A DNA stretch of 64,000 nucleotides from Coix lacryma-jobi var. lacryma-jobi (GCA_009763385.1 CM019825.1:1674001-1738000); one strand, 5' to 3'. Positions 37,264 through 48,061 are shown, counted from the first letter of the stretch. A program made the numbers and translations. Notes: generated by a model not told the origin, from the letters alone.

Positions 37264-37558
37264 GCCTTGTTTAGTTTCCATAACTTTTCTCAAATATTTC
37301 TAGATATCAATCTTTAGTTGTGTGCATGAAACATTAAATATAGATAAAAAATAATTAATTGTACTTTTAGTATCTACATGTCGACACGAATCTTTTGAGC
37401 CTAGTTACTCCATGTTTGGACAAAATTTGTCAAATAACAACGAAAGTGCTACAGCGCGTTTCCCAAATATTTCTCGGAACTAAACAAGGACAAAATTTGT
37501 CAAATAACAACGAAAGTGTTACAGCGCGTTTCCCAAATATTTCTCGGAACTAAACAAG
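37264..37558. mobile_element. Tourist-like MITE with duplicated 3' end
   Basis: Begins GCCTTGTTTAGTTTCC and carries GACACGAATCTTTTGAGCC. Its last 70 bases (37419-37488) are repeated in tandem at 37489-37558 with one base change, so the element ends twice with GAACTAAACAAG. Confidence 0.75.
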
Positions 37559-38130
37559 TCCGACATCTTTAAGATGTTGACGAACCATCTAATCAGGGAG
37601 GAGATAATGATTAAATTTCAGTGTGTTTGGTTTGCGTAACTGATACATCCGAAATGATCCGAACCTGGAATATGTTGTTTGGTTTAACGCACAGAGCCAA
37701 CTCATACGTCATCGGGTCATTCCACTAGCAGACTAAAATAACGGACCGAGTCATTCCCTCAGAAGCGTCGGACGAGTGCATCCGATTTTAGGAGAAATCA
37801 ACTCATGACGGACATGTTCACGACGGACAGGATTAGTCCCTGAACCAAACAACCTACAATAGAATGGAGAAAATGGCTACGTAGTTCATGACACAATTGA
37901 TTATAATACATCATAAGAATTAAATGTTCTAACTAATCAATGAAATAGTGAAATAAAAGTGCATTGTTTCACTCTCAGTTACCAATATTGCTACGTTCAT
38001 TAAAACTGGTCTAACCAAATAGAAAAATATTAGACCAATCTTAATGGGAGTTTCATTTGCATTAAATATGCTGCCACATAAGTACTTTTGATGACATGAC
38101 TTTGTATTTAAGAAGGGGAAGAAGAAATGA

Positions 38131-38385
38131 GGCCTTGTTTAGATGAGGGGAGTGAGTTTTTTTTCTCAACTGTAGCACTTTCGTTGTTATTTGACAAACT
38201 TTGTCCAAATATGGACCAACTAGATTCAAAAGATTTGTCTCGACATGTACATACTAAAAGTACAATTAGTTATTTATTTTACCAACATTCAATGCTCCAT
38301 GCATACGTCCAAACATTGATGTGATGGTGATGTGACGGAGAGAGAGTGAAAAAAAGTTGATAGTTTGTGGTATCTAAACAAGGCC
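38131..38385. mobile_element. Tourist-like MITE, TSD TGA
   Basis: GGCCTTGTTTAGATG at the left and TATCTAAACAAGGCC at the right, with TGA at 38128-38130 and 38386-38388. It is nested in a GTTTCA-rich MITE whose halves are at about 38030-38127 and 38389-38565. Confidence 0.8.
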
Positions 38386-38564
38386 TGAGTTTCATAGTTT
38401 TATCTAGATGAAACTCTTTTGACACGAATACCTACTTTTTATGAGTCATGAAATTTAATGCTTATGAAACTTTAGCATTCAAGTTTCATTTTATTTCATA
38501 TGACATGTCAGTCTTGGAAACAACAAAATGAAACTCACCATTGAGATTGACCTTAGACAACTTT

Positions 38565-38780
38565 GATCACTTGTTTCTTTAAAAATATTTATTAGAAAGT
38601 GGTATATGTATTGGAAAGTGGTATATGTATATTTTTTTGAAAGTACTTTTCAAGACAAATTTATTTATATAATTTTTACATCTCTAAACTCAATAATTTA
38701 AAAGTTATTTATGTTTTATATTCTCAATGTTTGACCCAAACCTTGTCTAAAACGTCATCTTTTCCAATACGAAGAGAGCA
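38565..38780. mobile_element. Stowaway-like MITE, degraded
   Basis: The interior (AAAGTGGTATATGTATAT, then CTCAATAATTTAAAAG) matches the element at 1650-1903. The ends are poor. AAAGTGGTATATGTAT is duplicated within it. Confidence 0.5.
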
Positions 38781-39042
38781 CTCCCTCCGTCCCTAAAAAA
38801 GAGTCATTCTCGCTTCCCAAAAAGTCAACAGATATCAACTTTGACCAAATATATAAAATAAAGTATTAATATTTATGTTATATAATTAGTAACATTGGAT
38901 AGATCTTTGAATGTACTTTTATAACAAAATTATTTGAAAATAGAAATATTGCACACATTTTGTATAAATTCAGTCAAAGTTGAGAAAGTTTAACCAGCAC
39001 GTATCCCATAACAACTCTTTTTTTTTTTTTGGACGGAGGGAC
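38781..39042. mobile_element. Stowaway-like MITE close to the VWA gene
   Basis: CTCCCTCCGTCCCTAAAA at the left and GGACGGAGGGACT at the right. The interior is related to 3873-4093. Its right end lies about 180 bases upstream of the VWA start codon. Confidence 0.7.
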
Positions 39043-39222
39043 TACATACTATTTACTCCCCAAACCAAAGTTTGCCCTCAAACCAAACGCAGCACAAAGA
39101 AGGAATCTGGATTAAAGGCACCTGGAAGTCGGAACGGCACGGGAGGAAGGACTCGATTTTATTCAGCTGCCTTTTCGTAGTCGAACCCTAACCTTTCCAC
39201 TTCCACCAAACAATCGGCAGCC

Positions 39223-40842
39223 ATGTCGGACACCAAGGGTCCTGCGCCGCCGGCTGGCGAGTACCAAGACGACGAGCCGCTGGAGCGTCCGACCGGGCCG
39301 GCGCAGGGCCCCGCGGCCAACGGCGGGCTGGTCCTCACCACGCAGTGCGAGTTCCCGGCCCTCGCGAAGGGCGCGTCCTGCGACAGATTCGCAGTGCTCG
39401 TGCACGCCAAGGCTCCGTCCGACGCGGCGCGCGCGCCGCTCGACCTCGTCACCGTGCTCGACGTCAGCAGCAGCATGAGGGCCCAGAAGCTGGTGCTGCT
39501 GAAGCAGGCCATGTGCTTCGTCATCGACCAGCTCGGCCCCGCCGACCGCCTCTCCGTCGTCACCTTCTCTCGCCACGCCAGCCGCCTGACCCGGCTCGCG
39601 CGCATGTCGCCCGCGGGGAAGGCCTCCGCGAAGATCGCCGTCGGGGCGCTCGGTGTCGCGAAGGGCACCGACATCGGCGGCGGCCTCCGCGTGGGCGCCC
39701 AGGTGCTCGCCAGCCGCCGGGAGAAGAACGTCGTCGCCGGGATAATCCTCCTCTCCGACGGGCAGGACACCTCCGGCCGCTGGACGAGCATCAGGGCCGA
39801 CGGCACCAAGAGCTACGCCAACCTGGTGCCGCCCTCGTGCCGTCCCAGCAGCGGCCGGCCCGCGCCGATCCACACGTTCGGCTTCGGCACCAACCACGAC
39901 GCCGCCGCGATGCACGCCGTCGCGGAGGCCACGGGCGGCACGTTCTCCTTCGTCGGGAACAATGCGGCCATCCAGGACTCGTTCGCGCGCTGCGTCGGCG
40001 GGCTCCTTTCGGTGGCCGTGCAGGAGGCGCGCGTCGCCGTCACGTGCCTGCACCGGGGCGTCCGGGTCCAGGAGGTCAAGTCCGGCGCATACGGCAGCCA
40101 CGTGGGCGCCGACGGCCGCGACGCCTCCATCGACGTCGGCGAGCTCTACGACGGCGAGGTGAGGCGGTTCCTGGTGCTCGTGTACGTTCCCAGGGCCCGG
40201 GCGACGGAGGACGTCACCCGCCTCGTCAAGGCGAGCTGCACCTACCGAGAGGCCGCGACGGGCCATGCGCGCCTGGCCGCCGCGCCAGCCGCCGTGGTGC
40301 AGAGGCCGTCGGAGCTGACGGCAATGCCTGCCCCGTCCGTGGACGTGGAGCGGGAGCGCGTCCGCCTCGCGGCGACCGAGGACATCGCGGCCGCAAGGGT
40401 GGCGGCCGACGGCGGGCAGAACGCCGGCGCCGCGCGTATCCTGGAGTCCCGGCTCAAGGCCGTGGAGCAGTCGGCGCCGGGGGCCGCCGGGGACGACCCC
40501 ACGTGCGAGGCCATCAAGGAGGAGCTGCGCGACCTCAGCGCCCGCGTCGTTGACCGGGCAGAGTACCAGAAGACGGGGCGCGCGTGCCTGCTGGCCGGCA
40601 TGAGCTCGCACGAGCAGCAGCGTGCCTCGGGGATGGACGTGGAGTCGACGACCAAGGCGAGCGCGTACCTGACTCCCAAGATGGAGGAGATGGTGGAGGT
40701 CTCGCGCGAGAGCAGCAGGAAGCGTGGGGGTGGTACTGGCAGCAGCGGGAAGCAGCCAGTCAAACTGGCCAAGATAGAAGAAGAAGAGGAGGAGGAGGTT
40801 GTGGAAGGGACGATTTCGTTCGTTCTGAATTCTGAATCCTGA
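39223..40842 (+). CDS. von Willebrand factor type A domain protein
   Basis: Single-exon gene, 539 aa. The VWA domain spans about residues 70-260, with a MIDAS metal site: DVSSS (Asp80, Ser82, Ser84), the later Thr in AKGTDIGGGL, and LLSDGQD as the third element. Such domains bind protein partners through a divalent cation. The region after VWA (about 270-400) resembles the beta-rich part of plant WAV3/zinc-finger VWA proteins, but there is no RING finger at the N-terminus. So it is probably not an E3 ligase by itself, or it works with a RING-bearing relative. The C-terminus has a basic stretch (SRKRGGG) followed by an all-Glu run, and could be nuclear. High GC and no intron may indicate a retrocopy origin or just the intronless grass form. 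The start is the first ATG in the frame. No signal peptide or membrane segment seen. Confidence 0.85.
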   Translation: MSDTKGPAPPAGEYQDDEPLERPTGPAQGPAANGGLVLTTQCEFPALAKGASCDRFAVLVHAKAPSDAARAPLDLVTVLDVSSSMRAQKLVLLKQAMCFVIDQLGPADRLSVVTFSRHASRLTRLARMSPAGKASAKIAVGALGVAKGTDIGGGLRVGAQVLASRREKNVVAGIILLSDGQDTSGRWTSIRADGTKSYANLVPPSCRPSSGRPAPIHTFGFGTNHDAAAMHAVAEATGGTFSFVGNNAAIQDSFARCVGGLLSVAVQEARVAVTCLHRGVRVQEVKSGAYGSHVGADGRDASIDVGELYDGEVRRFLVLVYVPRARATEDVTRLVKASCTYREAATGHARLAAAPAAVVQRPSELTAMPAPSVDVERERVRLAATEDIAAARVAADGGQNAGAARILESRLKAVEQSAPGAAGDDPTCEAIKEELRDLSARVVDRAEYQKTGRACLLAGMSSHEQQRASGMDVESTTKASAYLTPKMEEMVEVSRESSRKRGGGTGSSGKQPVKLAKIEEEEEEEVVEGTISFVLNSES

Positions 40843-41807
40843 ATTCTGATCGATCCAGCCAAAGGTCGCAACTGCAAGACGGCATAAGCCAAATTAGCTC
40901 AAGTCTTCGATTTCCCCTCTTCTGTATGTGTAGACCTTCAGTTTGATCTACTACCAAATCAATTTGGCAATGCAAGTCTGCAACACATTGCTGATGTCGT
41001 TATAAACTTGGCATGTCATGTTATCTTATTATCAAGAGAAGGGAAGTTCGTTGATCATTGACTCATTGTGCTCATGCTTATATAGCAAATTCTATGTACT
41101 AAAACTTGAGAATAGATCTAGATACATAACAAATTCTATTGTATAAAAAAAAGTCAAAATGACTAATAGTTTAGAACCGACAGAGTTTCAGAAGCCGATG
41201 GTTTCTTCTATGTAGTTCCATTGAAACTATACATTGCCTACAACACAAAAGTGTACATATAAATGAAAAATATGATGTTTTTAAAATTTAATCAAATTTA
41301 TATAATAAGATAATAATATTTATGATACTAAGTATCATTAGATTCTTTATTAGTTATATTTTCATAGTATACCTACTTGATATCAATCTTCGTATTTTTT
41401 CTATAATTTTGGTCAAACCTGATACTTTGATTGTTTAAGATTTTTGGACGGCCTTGTTTAGTTGGAGTAGGAAAAATTTATGTGTCACATCGAATGTTCC
41501 GATATTCATTTAGTCTATTAAAAAAATTAATAAGAAAACAAATTACATATTCTGCTTAAAAAATAGTTAGTGTAGCATTTTCATTGTTATTTGACGAACT
41601 TTGTCCAAATATAGACTAACTAGACTCAAAAGATTCGTCTCGACATGAGCAGACCAAAAATACAATTAGTTATTTTTTTACCTACATTTAATGCTCCATA
41701 CATACGTCTAAAGATTCGATGTGATGGTTACTGCGCAAAATATTTTGGGTAATGTTGCCACGTGGCCTAAGTAACCAATCTCACCACGCCAACCAGCCTC
41801 TGAAGGG
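40843..41807. other. 3' flank of VWA gene, MITE remnants
   Basis: 41200-41449 looks like a Stowaway-like remnant (AT-rich, TTGGTCAAAC). 41450 to about 41755 is a Tourist-like copy beginning GGCCTTGTTTAGTTG with the family motif AAAAGATTCGTCTCGACATG. No gene. Confidence 0.5.
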
Positions 41808-42503
41808 TCACTCCTCGTTGCTGCTGAGGTTCAACAGCAGCAAGCGCAGCTGCTGCTTCCTTTCCTGCTCTATCATTTTACCTTCTGACTGCTGAAGCTT
41901 TGTAGTGTGATCAGGGTAAATGGAAGTAGCAGCAATTTGAATTTGCTCATTTGCAGCGAAGGATTAAGCCACTAGTACATACGAGGATCTCAGCCACATG
42001 TCTCATCCGGCTATAGCGCTGTGCAAGACCACGAGCATCTTCCAGGGTGCATCCATAGCCATTGACCACAATATAGTCTGAAATGTAAGAAAATATGTAT
42101 CTAAATGAGATCCAAATACCTCTCACATACCCAGAATATCCAAGGTGTTGGAAGCCTTTTTGTTTGAGTAAAATTTCTAAAAATAAGTCACTTTAAATGC
42201 CTGAATATAGTCATCTGCCTCAAAATGTGATTCAAATCCAATCCAATCAGCAACTCACTCCATGAATGGTAACTGTACCCTGAAATATGCATTCCCCATA
42301 TATATAACACCTATATTCCCTGCCCGCCAAACAGACAACCAACCAAGAGTCTTCAAAACCCCCTTACACATAAATTCCCACAAGTGATCTCCAACTAAAC
42401 AAGACTTATGTGGGAAACCAACTCAAAAATCAGTCAGCACTTACCTGAGAAGATAAAATTCTGTTGAAATCCTCATACTCTTTCTCAAAATTTCTGAAAG
42501 CAC
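41808..42503 (-). pseudogene. Exon-like fragments of an unidentified gene
   Basis: On the minus strand four pieces look like coding exons with good splice borders: 42503-42445 (reads ...FEKEYEDFNRILSSQ, then GTAAGT), 42279-42259 (GTVTIHG, then GTGAGT), 42077-41983 (YIVVNGYGCTLEDARGLAQR..., then GTATGT) and 41897-41808 (LQQSEGKMIEQERKQQLRL..., ending NEE and TGA). Phases agree except between the second and third, where one base is missing. No upstream exons are visible; the next thing upstream on this strand is the hAT-derived gene. I do not recognise the protein. It may be the 3' end of a displaced or captured gene, or alternative 3' exons of its neighbour. Confidence 0.45.
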
Positions 42504-42986
42504 CTGATGGAGCCACTCATGCAGCCAGACAAGCATCTCAAACATAAACACAGCAGTCATTCAGTAAAACTGGCCATAGGGAGCACACATTTAAATTAGA
42601 CAATTTCTACAGCTACTACAAGAAGATGAACACCAGTCCACGGTACAAAACAAATTGGATACAAATTGGGGGGTTCAAACAAAATACACAGGAACCAGGC
42701 TGATGCATCCCACGGCTTGTACACGCACATAGCCAAGCATGCAAACTCCAACATCAGATGATACCAAAACATGATACATAAGCTATTACATGACAACATC
42801 GACGAGTTTCAGCAGAGTTCAACACAAGTTACACACCTTTACGAGATAAATACCAGAATAGATCACAATCAGTTCACAATCTCAGCCTACAATACACCTA
42901 CAGTTAACTACACTCATAGATATGACAGATGGATAAATAGATTCTTGCTTCCACAAGGCAGGCAGTGACCAGTGACGATGACAAAC

Positions 42987-45224
42987 CTACGATCCATCAG
43001 CCTTCACCAACGCAGAACTTGGTGCCTCTGTGGCAGGTGGTGAATACTGGAGCCAGTCTTTTGTGCAGACAAGTGCTTCTACAATCTCAGGTCGGAGAGA
43101 GCTTCTGTAGTCATCGAGCATGTGACTTCCTGTCCCAGCAGAGAATATAGAGCTGCCACTGCTTACCATGGACATTGGAATGGCCAAGATATCACGGGCC
43201 ATTTTAGAGAGGGTTGGAAACTTTACTGTGTTTAGCTTCCACCAGTTCAGGATATCAAAATCCTGGATACGTGGAGTGAGGGATTCATCCAGGTACTGTT
43301 CCAACTCAGATTTCGAGGGCTGGCTACTTTGGATCTCAGAAAGGTACATATCAAAGTCTAGAAGCCCATCACCAGTGGAAGCAGGCGGCCCTTGACTGTT
43401 ATTCGCATTGGCTGGTCCATTATTCCCTTCACCTTGCTCAACATAGGCAGGGGTCAGTGGGAGTGGCTGAGCCACATACTCCTTATACAGCTCATGCACA
43501 GCATCATTGACCACCTTAACATACTTTGCGGCCTCAGCCCCGTAAATTTTTGAGTAACTGAACTCAACAAGCTTCATCTTGAAACGTGGATCCATGACAA
43601 CAGCAATGGCTAACACAAGGCTGCAATCTTTCCAGTACTTGTCAAACCTCTCATGCATATCCTTGGCGATGCTACTGAAAGCAGGATCTTCATGTCCTGT
43701 GCCATTTGCTAGCTCTAGCTGAAGTTTCCAAGCTTCATGGAAAAAGATGTTTGCAGTTGGGTTTGGTGCAGCCATGATGCTATGTGCAGAATCGTATAGC
43801 AGTTTCAGGTAAGTACAGGCAGCCTCAACTTTCTTCCAATCCTCTGCTGATGGAGCTTCATTGTAGTTGTCATCACATGTTTCTAGTGTAGTGAAAGTCT
43901 GCCTATAATCCAAGGCAGCTAACAGCATCAGATAAGTGGTGTTCCACTGGGTTGTAACATCCAGACAGAGGGTCTTGGTACTGGGAATCTCCAGCTGCAG
44001 AGCAATCTCGGCAAACTTCTCTTCACGGGCAGAAGAAGCTTTTATGAACTTTATGCTCTCACGGATACTGTATACAACGCCATGAATTGAAGCAATGACA
44101 TCTTGTGCGACAGCATTAAGGATATGGGCATAGCACCTCACAACAAAGAGCTGTCCCTTAAGCATGAGATTGTTCTTGTTGGAGAGATGATCCCTCAAAT
44201 TCGCACTGTAGATATCATGTGAGGAGCATTCATTATCCAACGTGATGGTGAATAGCTTGTCCTTCATATTCCAGTCAGAGAGGCTCAAGCTAATTGCCTC
44301 ACTAAGTGCATTCTCTGAATGAGGAGATGACACCATCATGAAGTTAAGCATCCTTCGGTGCACTTTCCACTCAGAGTCGATGAACTGCCCTGCAAGTGAA
44401 ACATACCCAAGAGTCTGACTAGTTGTCCACAATCCTATAGTGAGACTGATCCTTCCAGGCATAGTGTTGAATGATAGAAGCAGGTTCTCCTTTTCTTTCT
44501 GATAAACAGCATACACCTCTCCTTCCATCGTATCAACATCCACAATCTTGAAACGTGGCTGCAGACTTTCAATAAAGATGGAGAATGCCGGCTGTTGGAC
44601 AATGTGAAGTGGGTAGTCATGCTGAATGATTAGCTTTGCCAAGTATGAGCAGCTGCGGTCCTGATCAAAAGCAGCATTTGCATAACCAGTATATCTGTAG
44701 CGTCTCTTGGCTGGACGCTCTATGGTTCCCTCGCCATCATTGTCAGTCCCTCCAGTTGAAGGCAGTGCCAGCCTCTGCTCTTGATTCTTTATCTTAGGGC
44801 AAGAGCCCAAGGTGATGTGCCTCTTGAGATGACTAGTCCCAGCAATCTTTGAACCAGAGCTGTAAGCAAAGGTTTGCTTGCAGAGCTTGCAGCAAGCCCT
44901 TGTGGCCCCACCGGCGACGGCTTCAATAGTGAAGTGCTCCCACACCAAGGACTTCTTTCTCCTACGCCTGGTTCCAGTAGTAGGAGGGGTTGTTACCTCA
45001 GAGACAACCAACTCGTTTCCTTGAATCAGATCATCACCTTGGGACAGCTCTTCACCATGAGCCAACTCTTCTTCACCTTGGACCAACTCATCACCTTGAG
45101 CTAATTCCTCACCTTGGACCAATTCATCACCTTGGACCAATTCATCACCTTGGATTGCCTCATTGCTGGGGGCAATCTCGTTATCTTGTGCCACCTGAGC
45201 ATCATTGGCAGTTTCCTCAACCAT
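42987..45224 (-). CDS. hAT-transposase-derived BED zinc-finger protein (SLEEPER-like)
   Basis: Intact 745-aa frame without introns in the coding part. Residues about 25-70 are an acidic repeat built on QGDELV / QGEEL units. A basic patch TRRRRKK precedes a BED zinc finger at about 93-142 (Cys112, Cys115, His132, His136). The hAT transposase-like core follows, and near 635-720 the hAT C-terminal dimerisation region (ELEQYLDES...ILNWWKLN...FPTLSKMARDILAIP). This matches DAYSLEEPER/RICESLEEPER, domesticated transposases that act as nuclear regulators. No hAT terminal repeats or 8-bp target duplications are evident nearby. A probable intron in the 5'UTR (donor GTAAGC at 46297-46292, acceptor near 45256 or 45234) supports a host gene. 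Whether catalytic residues remain cannot be judged by eye. Confidence 0.85.
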   Translation of the reverse strand: MVEETANDAQVAQDNEIAPSNEAIQGDELVQGDELVQGEELAQGDELVQGEEELAHGEELSQGDDLIQGNELVVSEVTTPPTTGTRRRRKKSLVWEHFTIEAVAGGATRACCKLCKQTFAYSSGSKIAGTSHLKRHITLGSCPKIKNQEQRLALPSTGGTDNDGEGTIERPAKRRYRYTGYANAAFDQDRSCSYLAKLIIQHDYPLHIVQQPAFSIFIESLQPRFKIVDVDTMEGEVYAVYQKEKENLLLSFNTMPGRISLTIGLWTTSQTLGYVSLAGQFIDSEWKVHRRMLNFMMVSSPHSENALSEAISLSLSDWNMKDKLFTITLDNECSSHDIYSANLRDHLSNKNNLMLKGQLFVVRCYAHILNAVAQDVIASIHGVVYSIRESIKFIKASSAREEKFAEIALQLEIPSTKTLCLDVTTQWNTTYLMLLAALDYRQTFTTLETCDDNYNEAPSAEDWKKVEAACTYLKLLYDSAHSIMAAPNPTANIFFHEAWKLQLELANGTGHEDPAFSSIAKDMHERFDKYWKDCSLVLAIAVVMDPRFKMKLVEFSYSKIYGAEAAKYVKVVNDAVHELYKEYVAQPLPLTPAYVEQGEGNNGPANANNSQGPPASTGDGLLDFDMYLSEIQSSQPSKSELEQYLDESLTPRIQDFDILNWWKLNTVKFPTLSKMARDILAIPMSMVSSGSSIFSAGTGSHMLDDYRSSLRPEIVEALVCTKDWLQYSPPATEAPSSALVKADGS

Positions 45225-46470
45225 CCTGATAGGCTAGCAGATGAACTTGTGAGATCTGTCAGATATGGCAATGGTAGCATCAGAACATTGTCGAAGCGCA
45301 AAAATGGCAGAGATTAAATTCTTGAGATGAGCATAACAGAACTGGCATACATCATAATTTCACGATAGAAAGTCCCAGTAACCAAAGGAACTAGAGCATA
45401 AGTCCTCCTCCTCCTCCTCCTCCTCCAAAGAGTAAGGTGTGTTAACAATTACTAAATTATTACGCGCTAAGTTACTTCGTCAACAACTCAGATCCTTGCA
45501 CAGGCTAAGAGTACTTTGGAGTGACTCTGTTTCCTATAAACTCTTCATCTTCACAGACAACTAAATCGTATGCACAACGATTCAAACCTCGACAAAACCT
45601 TGAGTAATTCCCTCGGAACATTGAACCCCTCCCTCCCATAAACAAACGGCACAATTTGCTCGTACAGAATTATACTAATATAGGCTATAAAAAGGCCAAC
45701 AATATAACGCACGTAATAATCTACTATAGCGCCAACAGCGCTTTGACGTGCACCGGAAAAGGAAAAAACTAACTGAGAACCAAGATTCCCCGAAATTGGT
45801 GCCATGGCGGGCGCATGAAAATGAAATGAAAGAGACTAGAAATCTGGCCCGCGGAACAGAACCTCGCGCTCCAAATTGGAGACCCTCCAATCCAATCCTG
45901 ACTATTGAATGAAGAGAAGAAACCAGGCCTGCCTTTGCCTTGCCTGGAGTTGTATGTAGACCGACCGCAAGCGCAGGTAAATAAAATTTGATTGAGAAAT
46001 CTTAACGCACGAAAGAAATCCCAGCATGGCCCACTAGGCCCAAATCCGGAGGGGGCAAAACCCTTGCAAATCGCGCTTAAATAAACGCGACAAAAAGAAA
46101 AAAGCCCACAAATTGAAACGCGGCCGCACAGATCCGGCGGAATCTAGCCCAAACCCGCGCAGATCTATCTATCTATCTATCTATGGATGAACACGCATCG
46201 GAAGCGGTGGAAAGAAATTATAACGCGACGAGACGAGACGAGGAGTCTGGGAACGGGGGAGGAGAGCGAGCTGAGCAGAGCAGAGCAGAGAGCTTACAGG
46301 GGAGGGAGGTGGAGGTGGTGGTGGCCGAGATCGGAAGTCCGGACTGAGAGAGCACGCCTAGGGCTGGCTGGCTGGCTCGGCCCAAGAAGCGCCCCAAGCA
46401 AGGCCGAGCAGGTGTGGTGGTAGATCTGGTTTTCGGGGGGAAAGGCGAAGAGAAGAATGGCAGCACAGCA
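45225..46470 (-). promoter_or_regulatory. 5'UTR, leader intron and promoter of the SLEEPER-like gene
   Basis: Reading the minus strand, a CT-rich leader (about 46450-46298) ends CCCT and is followed by the donor GTAAGC. About 1.04 kb later acceptor-like TCTGACAG or ATCTGCTAG sites lie just before the start codon. Within the intron there is a (CTC)n run on the plus strand at 45407-45426 and (CTAT)n at 46165-46183. An intron in the leader is typical of expressed grass genes. Confidence 0.5.
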
Positions 46471-47635
46471 GGTGGTGTGAGACTTTTTTTGGTTTGGGAG
46501 AGGAGGACGACGAGCCAGCCAGCCGGCCGGCCAGAAAGGGTTGTGACGTTTCAATGGGCTCGGCTCACGGTCACCACGGGTCGCGCGCGGCCCATCCATC
46601 CATCGCGTGCGGGCCGCCCCCCATGCGCGTGGCCCCCGGCCGGCCGGCCGGGTATTCAAAATTCGGCTAATCGCAAGTGGGAACCGACCGATCCGATCCG
46701 TTTCCTTTCTAAAATTTGTTCAACCGAGAGAGAAAGAGAAGCTCGCTCGGCTTGGGCCCCGATCGAATCGACCGATCTCAAAACAACAATGCGCCCCCTC
46801 CTCTACAGAGACAGAGAGAGAGAGAGAGAGGACTCCGACCAACTGAGCCCACTAAAACGGAGCCCAACTCGAACGGCGAAACAAACCACGAAACAATTAA
46901 TTGTATCATTTGTACGTTCAATTAAACCATGTCTTAATACACAGTTTCATTTCTCGGTTTCTAATATAAATCACAAATAAAATAGATCTCTTCCTCAATG
47001 TACAGTTTCAATGCACAATTTTATACTTCGTGCACAATTTCATACTTCGTGGTCCAATCGCGTGTATTGTACGAGATGAAACACAATGACGCTCTCAACG
47101 GAGGTTTCACCATGATCTCACCATTTTGTAAACGACGCTCAAAGGTTTCATGAGGATGAAATGTTCCTCTTCTCTCTCCTTCTAGTTTCATGCAAAAAGA
47201 TGATGTGGCACCCTATTCAACGTGCACGAAACCTTACATGAAACCCCACTAAGACTAGCCTTATGGTGAAAAGCTTACACAAAAGCATATGACTCTATAG
47301 AATTAATTGGAATAATTAATTGCCGCAGTTTCTATAGTTCAATTATGGTGAAACTTTTATAGTGGACTAATTATTGTAGGTTTGAACTGCAGTAAAAAAA
47401 ATTTATACTCACTAGATCATGTATAACTTAGTTATTAATTTATTTTATTCATAAAAAAACATAGATCTAAAGCTACAATAAAAACATAGATCTAAAGCTA
47501 TAAACATAGATCTAAAGCTGCCGAAAGACAATATTCTCTAATAATGTTAGGGTATAAAGTTATTGTTACTATACCAATAAGCTGACACATTCAGGACAGA
47601 TAGTTCTAACACATGTTAGCATACAACAGCACTAG
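46471..47635. other. Intergenic, repeat fragments
   Basis: A (GA)n run lies at 46813-46830. 47080-47262 resembles the GTTTCA-rich MITE family, ending in CCCACTAAGACTAGCC. 47267-47480 is a half copy of the Mutator-like foldback sequence found at 61956-62976 (shared AACTTTTATAGT and ACTTAGTTAT motifs). AACATAGATCTAAAGCT is repeated three times near 47460-47520. No gene. Confidence 0.5.
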
Positions 47636-48061
47636 TTAATTAATTCCTACAATTGTTGTTGCACCGTCCTTCTCCTGCCGTTGCGCGTCGTCGCTAGGTC
47701 CCTCCTCCTCTGATCCGTCCTCCAACATCGTCTCGTCGTCGTCGCTGACCTCGATCTCCTCCTCGGTGTAGCCCTTGGCGTAGTACTGCTGGATGATGGC
47801 CTCTTCCTTGGCGCGGCATGCCTTGACAGTGGCTGTGACTGAAGCCGTCATGCTGCGCAGCAGCTCCCTCTTCATGGGATCCTTGATAGTCTTGTCGAGT
47901 TCTTCTCGATCACATGGGAAGGGCTTGAACGGATACACCTCCAGGATCCCGTCGATGTACGCCTGACTCACCCTCACCCTCACCGTCACCTTCTTCTTCG
48001 TCGTCTTCTTGGCCTTCGCTGCCACCGCCGCCATGTTTCTCGCTCCGGTCAGCGCCGCCAT
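47636..48061 (-). CDS. Small acidic-tailed protein of unknown function
   Basis: An open frame of 141 aa from the ATG at 48061. The same frame is open further upstream to 48304, but that part reads through what should be leader and promoter, so I prefer the internal ATG. The N-terminus has a Lys-rich stretch (KAKKTTKKK). The middle (about 30-100) looks globular: VRVSQAYIDGILEVYPFKPF, then a charged helix with KDPMKRELLRSM. The tail is acidic (SDDDETMLEDGSEEEG). I recognise no domain. The balanced composition and lack of repeats argue for a real gene, perhaps grass-specific. No signal peptide or membrane segment. Confidence 0.6.
   Translation of the reverse strand: MAALTGARNMAAVAAKAKKTTKKKVTVRVRVSQAYIDGILEVYPFKPFPCDREELDKTIKDPMKRELLRSMTASVTATVKACRAKEEAIIQQYYAKGYTEEEIEVSDDDETMLEDGSEEEGPSDDAQRQEKDGATTIVGIN

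Larger units (their letters stand above)
37559..39222. other. Intergenic with nested MITEs upstream of the VWA gene
   Basis: 37615-37860 has a MITE-like block (GTGTGTTTGGTTTG...CTGAACCAAACAA). 38030-38565 is a GTTTCA-rich MITE split by the Tourist-like element 38131-38385. 38565-38780 and 38781-39042 are two adjoining Stowaway-like MITEs. Only about 180 bases of unique sequence remain before the VWA start codon, and no convincing TATA box was seen there. Confidence 0.55.

Noticed and set aside
39163..40611. 482-aa open frame antisense to the VWA gene
   Set aside because: A GC-driven shadow of a real high-GC coding sequence; Arg/Gly/Ala-rich with no domain.
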